A stretch of 32,103 nt of DNA from Hyphomicrobiales bacterium (GCA_023266695.1 JAHFPO010000003.1:1-32103), one strand, 5' to 3'; shown: positions 17,680 to 26,393, counted from the first letter of the stretch. A program made the numbers and translations. Notes: generated by a model not told the origin, from the sequence alone.

Positions 17680-18750
17680 ATGATCATTCGCACTCTGGTG
17701 CAAGCGTTCATTGTCGCCGCGTTGGCGTTGGCGGGCGCGTCCGCGAACGCGCAGGAGACGATCCGGCTCCGGATCGCCTCGGGCCACCCGCCGGTGAACA
17801 CTTACGTCAATCTGATGCAGAACTTCTTCGTGCCGGAGGTGACCAAGCGGGTCGCCGAGAAGACGAAGCACAAAGTCGAGTTCGTCGAGGGCTATGGCGG
17901 AGCCATGGTCAAGGTCGCCGACACGCTCGAAGGCGTGCAGGCCGGCATCATCGACATCGGCGGCTACTGTTTCTGCTTCGAGCCGTCGAACCTGCCGCTG
18001 CATGCGTTCCAGATCATGCTGCCGTTCGGCACCATGGACCCGGTGGTGAGCCTGAAAGTGGCGCGCGCGGTCTACGACAAGGTTCCGTACATGTCGAAGG
18101 TGTTCGAGGACAAGTTCAAGCAGAAGCTGATCGCGCTCATCGCCGACAACGGCTACAACCTCGGAACCAACTTCGATTGGAACAGCGTCGCCGATCTGAA
18201 GGGCCAGAAGATCGCCGGCGCCGGCCTCAATCTGAAATGGCTGGAATATGCCGGCGCGACGCCGGTGCAGTCGTCGCTGCCCGAGGCCTACACGTCGATG
18301 CAGACCGGCGTCTACAACGGCTGGATCATGTTCCCGTCGGGCTACGTCAATTTCAAGCTCTACGAAGTCGGCAAGTACTACACCGAGATCGGCTTCGGCG
18401 CGATCACCTGGCACGGCTTGACCATCAATTCGGCGCGCTGGGCGAAGCTGCCGAAGGAGGTGCAGGACATCATCCTCGAGGTCGCCAAGGAATACGAGGC
18501 GAAGACCGGCACGGTGAACAAGGAGAACTATCCGAAGCAGCTTGTCGACCTGAAGGCCAAGGGCGCGGTGGTCCGTCAGCTGCCCGACAAGGTCCGCCAG
18601 GACTGGGCGAACTCGCTCGCCGCCTGGCCGGCCCAGAAGGCCAAGGAGCTCGACGGCCAGGGCCTGCCCGGAACGCAGGTGCTGGAGATCGCGTTCAAGG
18701 CGGCGGAGGATAATGGCCACAAGTGGCCAATCCAATATAAGGTCAAATAG
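17680..18750 (+). CDS. dctP: TRAP transporter substrate-binding protein (DctP family)
   Basis: The 356-residue periplasmic receptor of a TRAP importer has a signal peptide (about 1-24, ASANA-QE) and the DctP fold (for example EGYGGAMVKVADTLEGVQAG, 70-89). DctP proteins bind small carboxylates and deliver them to the DctQM membrane part. The usual carboxylate-binding arginine of the motif LKG-x-K-I-R-V is replaced here: residues 173-182 read LKGQKIAGAG, with Ala179 at the arginine position. This marks a divergent subgroup and makes ligand prediction unsafe. Its place opposite lutA suggests lactate or another hydroxy acid, by inference. Start supported by GGGGGAGGA seven bases upstream. Confidence 0.92.
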   Translation: MIIRTLVQAFIVAALALAGASANAQETIRLRIASGHPPVNTYVNLMQNFFVPEVTKRVAEKTKHKVEFVEGYGGAMVKVADTLEGVQAGIIDIGGYCFCFEPSNLPLHAFQIMLPFGTMDPVVSLKVARAVYDKVPYMSKVFEDKFKQKLIALIADNGYNLGTNFDWNSVADLKGQKIAGAGLNLKWLEYAGATPVQSSLPEAYTSMQTGVYNGWIMFPSGYVNFKLYEVGKYYTEIGFGAITWHGLTINSARWAKLPKEVQDIILEVAKEYEAKTGTVNKENYPKQLVDLKAKGAVVRQLPDKVRQDWANSLAAWPAQKAKELDGQGLPGTQVLEIAFKAAEDNGHKWPIQYKVK

Positions 18751-18763
18751 AGGGCGAACGCGG

Positions 18764-18784
18764 GCGGCCGGCAGCGTCGGCCGC
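18764..18784. repeat. Intercistronic hairpin between dctP and dctQ
   Basis: GCGGCCG (18764-18770) pairs with CGGCCGC (18778-18784) around a seven-base loop. An overlapping alternative pairs GCGGGC (18760-18765) with GCCCGC (18805-18810). There is no T-run. It probably protects the dctP message or reduces read-through, fitting the higher need for binding protein than for membrane subunits. Confidence 0.55.
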
Positions 18785-18813
18785 ACGCTTCCCTTGCCTC
18801 CCGTGCCCGCGAG

Positions 18814-19347
18814 GTGCAAGTGCTTCAGAACTTGAATGCCGGGATCGTCCGCGTGCTGCTCGCAGCCGCGGCAGCGATCATTTTTCTCCTCGGCTTTCTC
18901 GTCTGCGCCGACGTCATCGGCCGCGCCATCTTCAACTCTCCGGTCAAGGGCACGCCGGAGATCGTATCGATGTCGATCGTCATCATCTGCTTCCTGCTCG
19001 CCGGCTACGCGGTGCAGAGCGGCAGCATGATCTACACCGATGTCCTGGTCTCAATTTTCGGGGCGCGCGGACGAGCCTTTGCCCTACTGTTGTCGGCCGT
19101 GCTTGGCATCCTCTTCTTCGGACTCATTGTCTGGGGCAGCTTTGAGCCCACACTGTACGCCTGGACGAGCGGTGAGTACGAAGGCGAAGGAGCGCTCCGG
19201 GTGCCGGCTTGGCCGGCCCGTACTATCGTGCTGATCGGCGCAGCGCTCGTGATTGTCAGTTACGTCATGCACGCGGTCCGTGCGGTGGGCACGCTAGTGA
19301 CTGGCCGGGCGGACGACGACATCCCCTCGGCGCCAACTCCCATTTGA
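18814..19347 (+). CDS. dctQ: TRAP transporter small membrane subunit (DctQ family)
   Basis: This 177-residue protein has four hydrophobic segments (about 11-32, 48-66, 86-106, 132-155) and the DctQ pattern CADVIGRAIFNSPVKGTPEI after the first. DctQ forms the small membrane subunit that pairs with DctM. The start is uncertain: GTG at 18814 has little Shine-Dalgarno support, and a second GTG two codons on (18820) is equally possible. It follows dctP after 63 bases with a hairpin and precedes dctM by 12 bases. The C-terminal tail is short and acidic. Confidence 0.9.
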   Translation: MQVLQNLNAGIVRVLLAAAAAIIFLLGFLVCADVIGRAIFNSPVKGTPEIVSMSIVIICFLLAGYAVQSGSMIYTDVLVSIFGARGRAFALLLSAVLGILFFGLIVWGSFEPTLYAWTSGEYEGEGALRVPAWPARTIVLIGAALVIVSYVMHAVRAVGTLVTGRADDDIPSAPTPI

Positions 19348-19359
19348 CGGCAGCGCATC

Positions 19360-20721
19360 ATGCTCGGCCACTTCGACATGATCGCCATCGTGATCATCCT
19401 GCTCGCGCTCGTGTTCGCGGGCGTCCATATCGCAATTTCGCTGGGAATTACCGCGGCGCTCGGCGTTTATCTCATGACCCGCGATATCGAGGTGGTACGC
19501 GCCTTTGTCGCCAGCACAGCTTACGAGGCGTTGCGCGACTACGTGTTCGCCGTCATCCCGCTGTTCATGCTGATGGGCGACTTTTTGGCAAAATGCGGGG
19601 CGGCGCGCGATCTCTACGCGCTCGGGAATCGCGTGAGCAAATGGCTGCCGGGACGGCTCGCTGTCGCGACCATCGTCAGCAATGCCTTGTTCGGTTTCGT
19701 CACCGGCGTCAGCATCGCGGCCGCTGCCGCGTTCTCGCGCATCGCCTATCCGGAAATGCGGCGCTACGGCTACCGGCGCGATTTTGCGCTCGGCTGCGTC
19801 GCCGGCAGCGCCTGTCTCGGGATGTTGATACCGCCGTCGGTCCTGATGATCGTGTGGTGCGTGCTGACGGAGCTCTCGATCGGTAAGCTGTTCCTGGCCG
19901 GTGTCATTCCCGGATTCATCGCGGCCGGCGGGATGATCGCCTATGTGGTTGTCGCGGCCAAGCTCAAGCCCGAGCTCGTCGGCGGAACAAGCTCCCGTTT
20001 AGCTACCCGCCCGCTCAGCGCGGACGTCGCCGGCGCGCGCGCCTCGCCTTCGATCGAGGACGAGGAATCGATCGGCGCCATGCTCGCCAGCACCTTGCTC
20101 GTCGTCCTTCTCGTTGCCGGCACGCTCGGTGCGATCTGGCTCGGCCTCTGCACGCCGACCGAGGGTGCCGGTGTGGGGGCGGTCGGAGCGCTCATCCTCG
20201 CGGTGATCAAGGGGATCAAGCCGCGCGAGGTCTGGCAGGTGGTCCTGGACGTCGGCCGCACCTCCGGCCCTCTGCTGTTGCTCTTGTTCTGCGCCCAGCT
20301 CTATTCGCGTGTCTTGTCGATGACCGGATTCACCGAAGCGGCCAAGACCTTCCTGCTTGCCACCGGCGCCGGCCCATGGGGCATCCTGCTGGTGATGGTG
20401 GCGATCTGGTTCGTGCTTGGTTGTTTGATCGACTCGATCTCCATCATTCTCCTGACCGTGCCGATCTTCGCGCCGATCGCGATGCAGCTCGGCTTCGATC
20501 CGCTCGCGTTCGCGATCATGGGCATTCTGGCGATCGAGACCGGCCTGCTGACGCCGCCGTTCGGCATCCTGGTGTTCACGGTGAAAGCCGCGGTACCCGA
20601 CCGGAACGTGGAGCTCGCCGAAATCTTCCGCGGCTCGGTCCCCTATTGGATCGTGCTGTTGGCGGTGGTCGTCGCGCTCGCCGTGTTTCCGCAGCTCGCG
20701 ACTTTCCTTCCAAGCCTCTGA
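19360..20721 (+). CDS. dctM: TRAP transporter large membrane subunit (DctM family)
   Basis: The 453-residue protein is the sodium-coupled transport subunit. It is hydrophobic throughout with about a dozen membrane segments. DctM landmarks include PLFMLMGDFLAKCG (67-80), the stretch GFVTGVSIAAAAAFSRIAYPEM, ACLGMLIPPSVLMI, and near the C-terminus IETGLLTPPFGILVFTVKA. A less conserved hydrophilic loop lies about residues 205-235. The ATG at 19360 is 12 bases after dctQ. Together dctP, dctQ and dctM form a complete TRAP system; the substrate is not determined by sequence. Confidence 0.95.
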   Translation: MLGHFDMIAIVIILLALVFAGVHIAISLGITAALGVYLMTRDIEVVRAFVASTAYEALRDYVFAVIPLFMLMGDFLAKCGAARDLYALGNRVSKWLPGRLAVATIVSNALFGFVTGVSIAAAAAFSRIAYPEMRRYGYRRDFALGCVAGSACLGMLIPPSVLMIVWCVLTELSIGKLFLAGVIPGFIAAGGMIAYVVVAAKLKPELVGGTSSRLATRPLSADVAGARASPSIEDEESIGAMLASTLLVVLLVAGTLGAIWLGLCTPTEGAGVGAVGALILAVIKGIKPREVWQVVLDVGRTSGPLLLLLFCAQLYSRVLSMTGFTEAAKTFLLATGAGPWGILLVMVAIWFVLGCLIDSISIILLTVPIFAPIAMQLGFDPLAFAIMGILAIETGLLTPPFGILVFTVKAAVPDRNVELAEIFRGSVPYWIVLLAVVVALAVFPQLATFLPSL

Positions 20722-20747
20722 GCCGAGGCGCGCAAGAGGCATGAAGC

Positions 20748-22082
20748 ATGGCCGCGAACGAGGTCACGATCGGCAAGGGCGCGGCACTCGCCGCCCACCC
20801 GCTGCGCGGCGCCGTGCTCGGCGAATTGCACGCGCGCCCCTTCACCCCGATCGAGACGCCCCGGCGCGTCCTTCATTTCGCCTTCCTCACCGATAGCGCC
20901 CAGGCGCAAGCCGACCGCAGCGCGCTCTCCGGCTTGTGCTCCACGCGCGGAATGATGCTACCGCCCGCCGGCGCCAAGCATCATCGCTGCGGCTTCGACG
21001 GCGGCGCGCTGCGCTGGGAGAGCCACGCCGAATTCTCGACCTATACCTGGGAGCTGCCGGCGCAGAGGCCGTCCGGTGCGGCGCAGCCGTTCGACCCGCC
21101 GGCCGCCATGCTGGCTCATCCCATGGGCCTCCTGCCCCAGCCCGGCCCGCTGCTCGTCGCGATCGACCTCCATCTCGTCATCTCCGATGCGAGCATCGTG
21201 GTCGAGGATATTTTCGATCATGCCAGCCGGGCGCGCGCCGAGGTGCACGAGGGCGCGGCCGAGATCGCGACCGACTTCCAGACCGACGAAGCGGGTTTTG
21301 TGCGCATTCTCGTGCTCGACCGCGCTCTCGGCGCCGATCGCGCGGGCGCGCTGGTGCAACGCGTGCTCGAGCTCGAGACCTACCGCACGCTCGCGCTCCT
21401 CGGCCTGCCGGAGGCGGGAAGGCTCGCGCCTTCGGTGCGCAAGATCGAGACCGGGCTCGCCGCGGTGACCGAGAAGATGCGGACGAGCGAGGGCCTCGCC
21501 GCCAATCACGAGCTCTTGGACAAGCTTACCGCGCTCGCCTCCGAGCTCGAGGCGGGCGCCGCCGCTTCGCAATTCCGCTTCGGCGCCAGCCGCGCCTATT
21601 ACGAGATCGTGCGCCTGCGCCTCCAAACGATCGGCGAGAAGCCGGTCAAGGGCTTTCCGACCTGGTCGCAGTTTCTCGACCGGCGGATGGCGCCGGCCAT
21701 GCGCACCTGCGTGACCCTGGAGGAACGGCAGGAGAATTTGTCGGAGAAGCTCGCGCGCGCCGCCCAGCTCTTGCGCACGCGCGTCGACATCGCGCTCGAG
21801 CAGCAGAACCGCGACCTCCTCACCACCATGAACGAGCGGGCACGCATGCAGCTCCGCCTGCAACAGACGGTCGAAGGCCTGTCGGTGGCGGCGATCAGTT
21901 ATTATCTGGTGGGACTGATCGGCTATCTCCTGAAGGGCGCACACGACGCCGGCTTCAAGCTCAATGTCGAGCTTGGAACCGCGATTTCGGTTCCGGTCGT
22001 CGTGCTCTTCGTCGCCCTCGTCGTATGGCGCATCCGCAAGCGCTACGACGAGCGTTCGGGCGCAAGTGGTGCTGGCGTATAG
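20748..22082 (+). CDS. DUF3422 family membrane protein
   Basis: The 444-residue protein begins with the family hallmark LGELHARPFTP (24-34) and ends with two hydrophobic segments (about 385-400 and 415-435) followed by a basic tail, so it is probably anchored in the inner membrane with a large soluble domain. A long helical region (about 230-375) is likely coiled. AGAGG-type ribosome sequence (20734-20738) lies nine bases before the ATG. It follows dctM by 26 bases and may be cotranscribed with the TRAP genes, though the family is found in many contexts. Its biochemical function is unknown. Confidence 0.88.
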   Translation: MAANEVTIGKGAALAAHPLRGAVLGELHARPFTPIETPRRVLHFAFLTDSAQAQADRSALSGLCSTRGMMLPPAGAKHHRCGFDGGALRWESHAEFSTYTWELPAQRPSGAAQPFDPPAAMLAHPMGLLPQPGPLLVAIDLHLVISDASIVVEDIFDHASRARAEVHEGAAEIATDFQTDEAGFVRILVLDRALGADRAGALVQRVLELETYRTLALLGLPEAGRLAPSVRKIETGLAAVTEKMRTSEGLAANHELLDKLTALASELEAGAAASQFRFGASRAYYEIVRLRLQTIGEKPVKGFPTWSQFLDRRMAPAMRTCVTLEERQENLSEKLARAAQLLRTRVDIALEQQNRDLLTTMNERARMQLRLQQTVEGLSVAAISYYLVGLIGYLLKGAHDAGFKLNVELGTAISVPVVVLFVALVVWRIRKRYDERSGASGAGV

Positions 22083-22183
22083 GGTTTCCGTCTTTCGAAC
22101 CACGGACGCGGCACATAATCCCACGGCTGATCCAACAATCGACCGTGTATACTCGGCCGTCGTTTCAACGCCGGGTATCCCTC

Positions 22184-23920
22184 ATGCGCCGCGCTCTCGA
22201 AATTCTCCGCGTTTTTCTCGCTTTGTCGCTCCCCTACTTCCGCTCCGAGGAGCGCTGGCGGGCCCGCGGCCTCCTCGCCGGCGTCGTGGTCGCGGAATTC
22301 GGCGTGGTCTACGCCCTCGTCGTCTTCAATCACTGGAACGGCTACTTCTTCAATGCGATCCAGGACCGCAACTGGGACGCGTTCCTGTTCTCGCTCGTAC
22401 TCTTCATCGGGATCGCGGCGTGGACGGTCCTCGCCACCAGCGCGCAGTTCTTCTTCGGCCAGCGCCTGATCCTCGGCTGGCGGCGCTGGCTGACCGAGCA
22501 CTTCGTCGGCCTGTGGATGGCGAACGGACGCCACTACCGCGTCGAGCAGCGCTATCCCGAAATCGACAACGTGCACTTGAGGATCGCCAACGACATTTTG
22601 ATCTTCCTGCAGAAGACCCATGACCTCGGCTACAATCTCTTGGGCAGCCTGATCGCGCTCACCTCGTTCGCCTATATTTTATGGGGCCTATCGAACGTGG
22701 CGCCGTTCGTCGTGTTCGGCACCGATCTCACCTTTCCCGGCTATCTGTTCTGGATCGCGATCGTCTACGCCGGCGCCGGCACGCTGATCGCCCACCTCAT
22801 CGGCCAGCCGCTGATCCAGCTCAACTTCAACCAGCAGCGTTTCGAATCCGACTATCGCTTCGCGATCGTGCGCGTGCTCGACCACGCCGAGCCGGTCGCG
22901 CTCATGCGCGGCGAGGACATCGAGCGCGGCGTGCTCGACCGGCGCTTTTCGAACCTGGTGCGCAATTGGCTCAACCTCATCCGCCGCGGCACCGGGCTCA
23001 CCGGCTTCACCGCCAGCTACGCCCAGGCCTCGGTCGTGTTTCCGTTCCTGGTGGCGAGTCCCGCTTATTTCGTCGGCGTGATCCCGCTCGGCGTCCTCAT
23101 GCAATCCGCGCTCGCCTTCCAGCGGGTCGACATCGCCTTCGCCTTTATTCTGCATTCCTACGCGCGGATCGCCGAATGGAAGGCATCCATGGACCGGGTG
23201 GCGCAGCTTCGCGCCGCGTTGAAGACCGTGGATGCGCCGCGCGATCCGGCGAGCGAGATCGCCGTTGCGTTCCGGCCGCAAGGGGGAATTTCGGTCAAGG
23301 ACCTGGTGGTACGGACGCCGTCCGGCGCGCCGATCGCCCGGGTGCCTGACTTCGCGCTCAAGGCGGGCGAGCGGGCGCTCATCACCGGCCCCTCGGGCGC
23401 GGGCAAGTCGAGCGTCTTGCGCGCGCTCGCGGGCCTGTGGCCGAACGGCCATGGCCGGATCGAGCTGCCGCACGGGCTCGAATTCCTGGCGTTGCCGCAG
23501 CAGATGTATTTCCCGCTCGGGACCTTGCGCTCGGCGATCACCTACCCGCTGCCGCCGGAGAAGGTCGGCAAGGAGCGCTTGCGGTCCGTGCTGGAGTCGT
23601 TCGGACTCGGGCATCTCATCTTGCGCCTCGACGAGGAAGGCGACTGGTCGGTTCTGCTTGCGGGCGGCGAGCAGCAGCGCGTCGCCTTCGCGCGCGCCGT
23701 GCTCAGAGAACCCGATCTTCTGCTGCTCGACGAGGCGACCTCGAATCTCGACGAGGCGACGAGCCGGGGGCTCTACCGCGCGCTCTGCGATGAACTGCCA
23801 CGGGCAACCGTGATTTCGTTCCGGCGGTCGGCGGGGCCAGCCGATCCCCACTGGCACACGATCGAGCTTCCGGCCGGCTTGGGCCTGGCGCCGGCGCGCG
23901 CGGCGGTCGCGCCCGCCTGA
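22184..23920 (+). CDS. SbmA/YddA-type ABC half transporter with degenerate motifs
   Basis: The 578-residue protein fuses a membrane domain (about 1-330, with segments near 28-48, 68-90, 150-170, 185-205 and 283-310) to an ATPase domain (about 370-560). Family landmarks are YFRSEERWRARGLL (18-31) and NHWNGYFFNAIQDRNWDAF (49-67). The ATPase has Walker A GPSGAGKSS (402-410), signature LAGGEQQR in place of LSGGEQQR (492-499) and Walker B LLLLDE (512-517). The switch region, usually S-x-G-H-R-S, reads SFRRS (545-549), so the H-loop histidine is absent. The family motif DNPDQRI reads DNVHLRI (128-134). Relatives import peptides or cobalamin. The ATG at 22184 lacks a clear ribosome site. Confidence 0.88.
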   Translation: MRRALEILRVFLALSLPYFRSEERWRARGLLAGVVVAEFGVVYALVVFNHWNGYFFNAIQDRNWDAFLFSLVLFIGIAAWTVLATSAQFFFGQRLILGWRRWLTEHFVGLWMANGRHYRVEQRYPEIDNVHLRIANDILIFLQKTHDLGYNLLGSLIALTSFAYILWGLSNVAPFVVFGTDLTFPGYLFWIAIVYAGAGTLIAHLIGQPLIQLNFNQQRFESDYRFAIVRVLDHAEPVALMRGEDIERGVLDRRFSNLVRNWLNLIRRGTGLTGFTASYAQASVVFPFLVASPAYFVGVIPLGVLMQSALAFQRVDIAFAFILHSYARIAEWKASMDRVAQLRAALKTVDAPRDPASEIAVAFRPQGGISVKDLVVRTPSGAPIARVPDFALKAGERALITGPSGAGKSSVLRALAGLWPNGHGRIELPHGLEFLALPQQMYFPLGTLRSAITYPLPPEKVGKERLRSVLESFGLGHLILRLDEEGDWSVLLAGGEQQRVAFARAVLREPDLLLLDEATSNLDEATSRGLYRALCDELPRATVISFRRSAGPADPHWHTIELPAGLGLAPARAAVAPA

Positions 23921-23968
23921 AAAATCCGGCAGGGTGTGATAGTCGTGGCCGCCCGAGGAGACGCGCCC

Positions 23969-24538
23969 GTGAACAAGCTGAACTACTACACCGACGGCTG
24001 GCCGCTGATCGTGGAGATGTGCCCGTGCGACGTGCACTTCACCGATTTCCTGGCGGAACGCGGCATCAGGAACGCCTCGATCTTCCATTTCGGCACCGGC
24101 ACGCACCATCACGTCGGCATCACCTGCGCCGAGAACGGATCGAACAACGCGGTCATGGGCATCACCGCCTCGATCGAGGAGGCCGAGGCCTATACCAAGC
24201 TCGCGATCGAGAAGCCGAACGTCTCGCGCAGCTACAAGGCCTTCTTCGGCGACATCTATCTGCTCGATCGGCGCCTGCTGCCGGAGTTCGACGTGGTCGC
24301 GCTCTTTCACCTGTGCGAGTTCTGGGGACCGGAGAGCGCCGCCTATCACGCCATGACCGACCGGCAGATGCTCGACTTGCTCACCGAGAAGACGCGGCCG
24401 GGCGGGCATATTCTCTTCTATACGAAGTCGATGGCGTTCGACCGCGCCGGGCTGGTGATCGCCCAATGGGCGAAGGAGCGCCCGGTCGAGCGCGAAGGCG
24501 AGTTCAAGACGCTGCTCGTCTATCGCAAGAAGAAGTGA
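23969..24538 (+). CDS. Methyltransferase-like protein of unknown substrate
   Basis: The 189-residue protein resembles a class I SAM-dependent methyltransferase fold. FHFGTGTHHHVG could be the glycine-rich SAM loop, followed by VMGITAS at the end of the second strand, then YLLDRRLLPEFDVVALFHL and RPGGHILFYTKS as later strands. No catalytic motif identifies the substrate. The GTG at 23969 is preferred because CGAGGAGA (23954-23961) lies seven bases upstream; a GTG at 23936 has no such site. It lies 48 bases after the ABC transporter gene and its stop is three bases from the end of a convergent gene. The confidence in a real gene is high, in the fold moderate. Confidence 0.75.
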   Translation: MNKLNYYTDGWPLIVEMCPCDVHFTDFLAERGIRNASIFHFGTGTHHHVGITCAENGSNNAVMGITASIEEAEAYTKLAIEKPNVSRSYKAFFGDIYLLDRRLLPEFDVVALFHLCEFWGPESAAYHAMTDRQMLDLLTEKTRPGGHILFYTKSMAFDRAGLVIAQWAKERPVEREGEFKTLLVYRKKK

Positions 24539-24541
24539 GCC

Positions 24542-25162
24542 TCACATCGGCGGCGTCAGCCCGTCGCGACCGACGTTGATGTTGGCGGCCTCGAACGTGC
24601 CGTCCTCCTTCTTGGTCGCCCTGGGAATCATGATCTTGGCGCCCGGCTTCAGCTCGCTCTTGTCGCCGGGCGCATAAGCGACGATGGGAGCATCGGCAGG
24701 AAGTAGAATCTTCTGCTCGCCGTCCTTGTACTTGAGCGTCAAGGTGTGTCCGCCGCTGACCGACACGACCTCGGCGAGGGCGGCATTGGTCATGGTGCTG
24801 CGGGGCGCGAGATCGAAGGGCTGGTCACCCTCGCCCGTTCCCCGCATGGCCTCGGGGAATATGTGTACGTGGAGGGCGCGCCGGCTGCCGTCGGCCTGCG
24901 GGATGGCGGAGACGCCCACATAAGTGCCCGGCTTCAGGCCCGCGAGCGAAGCCTTGACGAGTGCGCGCACGCTCACGTTGTCCGCTAGCTTCACCTTCAA
25001 TTCGGAACCGTCGCGGGATTTTACGGTCAGTATCTGGCCGTCGACCTTCTCGATGGTACCGCGGATACGGACGGGCGGCTGCTGCGCCGATACCGCCGAT
25101 AGGGCGAGGACCAGCGCCAAGCCGGCCGCGCCAAGCGATTGCAGGATCATCTTGTGTCGCAT
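24542..25162 (-). CDS. Small exported beta-rich protein of unknown function
   Basis: The 206-residue protein has a signal peptide (about 1-26, AVSA-QQPP). The mature part repeats short beta units: an OB-like start IRGTIEKVDGQILTVKSRDG, then LKPGTYVGVSAIPQADGS and a second half with LTLKYKDGEQKILLP and LKPGAKIMIPRATK. This resembles DUF5666-type periplasmic domains, but I do not assign it firmly. It converges on the methyltransferase-like gene with a three-base gap. Upstream, 77 bases with two hairpins separate it from the glutathione transferase gene on the same strand. No partner or ligand is evident. Confidence 0.75.
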   Translation of the reverse strand: MRHKMILQSLGAAGLALVLALSAVSAQQPPVRIRGTIEKVDGQILTVKSRDGSELKVKLADNVSVRALVKASLAGLKPGTYVGVSAIPQADGSRRALHVHIFPEAMRGTGEGDQPFDLAPRSTMTNAALAEVVSVSGGHTLTLKYKDGEQKILLPADAPIVAYAPGDKSELKPGAKIMIPRATKKEDGTFEAANINVGRDGLTPPM

Positions 25163-25184
25163 GTCTTCCTCCCGGATGCACGTC

Positions 25185-25229
25185 GGGCGGCTTTCCGCCC
25201 TTGGCTCGACCCTAGAACCCCGGGTCGAG
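25185..25229 (-). terminator. Two tandem hairpins after the glutathione transferase gene
   Basis: CTCGACCC (25205-25212) pairs with GGGTCGAG (25222-25229), and GGGCGG (25185-25190) pairs with CCGCCC (25195-25200). On the minus strand they follow the stop of the transferase within about 10 to 55 bases. No T-run follows, so they may be weak terminators or a 5' leader structure of the next gene. Confidence 0.4.
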
Positions 25230-25239
25230 GTGGATTATT

Positions 25240-25896
25240 TCAATGCTTGATCGCTTTCGGCGCCCCCGGCTGCTTGAGCGGATGGGCGCGGGCGAAGGCG
25301 TCCTCCTGCAAGCAAGCCTCGGCGATGCGGTGGCAGGTCGGATAGGCCTTGGGATCGAGGTCGAAGAATTGACCGCCCACGGTGTGGCTGACCAGGCAGA
25401 GGTCGGCGAGGGTGACGCGGTCGCCGTGGCAGTAGCGCCCGGTCTCCCTGTCGCGGGCGAGGTGCGTCTCCAGCGCCTTGAAGCCCTCGATGAACCAGTG
25501 GCGCACCCACTTCGTCCGCGCCGGCTCATCCAGCTTCAATTCATGCTCGAGATAATTGCGCACCCGCGGCACGATCAGCGGATGGGCGTCGCAGGCGACG
25601 ATCTGGGCGAGCCCGCGCACGCGGGCGCGCGCGCGCGGCTCCTTCGGCAGGAGCGGCGGCTTGGGATGGATCTCGTCGAGATATTCCAGGATGGCGAGGG
25701 ACTCGTAGAGCACATGGCCGTCGTCCTCCACCAGTGCCGGGATCACCATCAGCGGATTGATCTTGTGATATTCGGCCTTGTTCTGCTCGCCCTGCAGAAG
25801 ATTGACCGGAACCACCTCCGCCTCGACGCCTTTCAAGTTGAGGGCGATGCGGACGCGGAAGCTCGCGAGCGAACGCCAGAACGAAAAAAATTTCAT
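25240..25896 (-). CDS. Zeta-like glutathione S-transferase family protein
   Basis: The 218-residue protein has an N-terminal thioredoxin-like domain (about 1-80; NPLMVIPALVEDDGHVLYESLAILEYL with the cis-proline and ES pair) and a helical C-terminal domain. The motif FRVRIALNLKG near residue 12 is typical of zeta-class enzymes such as maleylacetoacetate isomerase. The zeta active site S-S-C is S-L-A here: the first serine is kept, while the second serine and the cysteine are lost, so isomerase activity is doubtful. The ATG at 25896 was preferred over the one at 25905 because AGGG then lies at a normal distance. It follows the GlcG-like gene by 26 bases and may be cotranscribed. No maleylacetoacetate pathway gene is nearby. 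Confidence 0.85.
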   Translation of the reverse strand: MKFFSFWRSLASFRVRIALNLKGVEAEVVPVNLLQGEQNKAEYHKINPLMVIPALVEDDGHVLYESLAILEYLDEIHPKPPLLPKEPRARARVRGLAQIVACDAHPLIVPRVRNYLEHELKLDEPARTKWVRHWFIEGFKALETHLARDRETGRYCHGDRVTLADLCLVSHTVGGQFFDLDPKAYPTCHRIAEACLQEDAFARAHPLKQPGAPKAIKH

Positions 25897-25922
25897 CGCA
25901 TTCATCCCTGCTTGAAGCCGAT

Positions 25923-26360
25923 CTAGCCGGCGCCGACCTGGGCCTTGAAGCCCGCCGCCTCGATCCCGGCCACCGCGCAGACCTCGTCCTTGTCGGAGGT
26001 ATCGCCGGAAATGCCGACCGCTCCGACGAGTTCGCCCGCCGCGGTCCGCACGAGAACCCCGCCGGGCACGGGCACCAGGCGTCCGCCGCTCACGGTGACG
26101 ATCGCCGAGACGAAGTGCGGCGCCTTTTGCACGCGTTCGAGGTACTCGCGCGAGCCGAAGCCCATGCCGAGTCCGCCCCAAGCTTTGCCGAAGGCGATGT
26201 CGAAGCGCAGGATCCCGGAGCCGTCCTCGCGCTTGCAGGTGACGAGATGGCCGCCGGCATCGAGCACGGCGACGGTGAGCGGCGCGCATTTGGTTTCGCG
26301 GCCCTTCTTCAGGGCTTCATCGACGATGGTGCTGGCTTGTTTGAGAGTGAGTGCAGGCAT
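25923..26360 (-). CDS. GlcG/HbpS-like (DUF336) protein
   Basis: The 145-residue protein is a single GlcG/HbpS domain: LTLKQASTIVDEALKKG at the N-terminus, VAVLDAGGHLVTCKRED (30-46), the alpha/beta core and GGVLVRTAAGELVGAVGISGDTSDKDE near the C-terminus. Members bind haem or small ligands and often sit beside glycolate, glycerol or propanediol genes; the GlcG name comes from the E. coli glc operon, where its function is unproven. Here it is about 16 kb from glcDEF, between a beta-hydroxyacid dehydrogenase and a glutathione transferase gene on the same strand, with short gaps of 33 and 26 bases. No signal peptide is seen. Confidence 0.9.
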   Translation of the reverse strand: MPALTLKQASTIVDEALKKGRETKCAPLTVAVLDAGGHLVTCKREDGSGILRFDIAFGKAWGGLGMGFGSREYLERVQKAPHFVSAIVTVSGGRLVPVPGGVLVRTAAGELVGAVGISGDTSDKDEVCAVAGIEAAGFKAQVGAG

Positions 26361-26393
26361 GACGACTCCTCGATGACGACGTAGAGCGGCGGA

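Noticed and set aside
22688..24466. 592-codon minus-strand frame opposite the ABC transporter and methyltransferase-like genes
   Set aside because: Shadow of two genes with clear motifs; composition typical of antisense translation.
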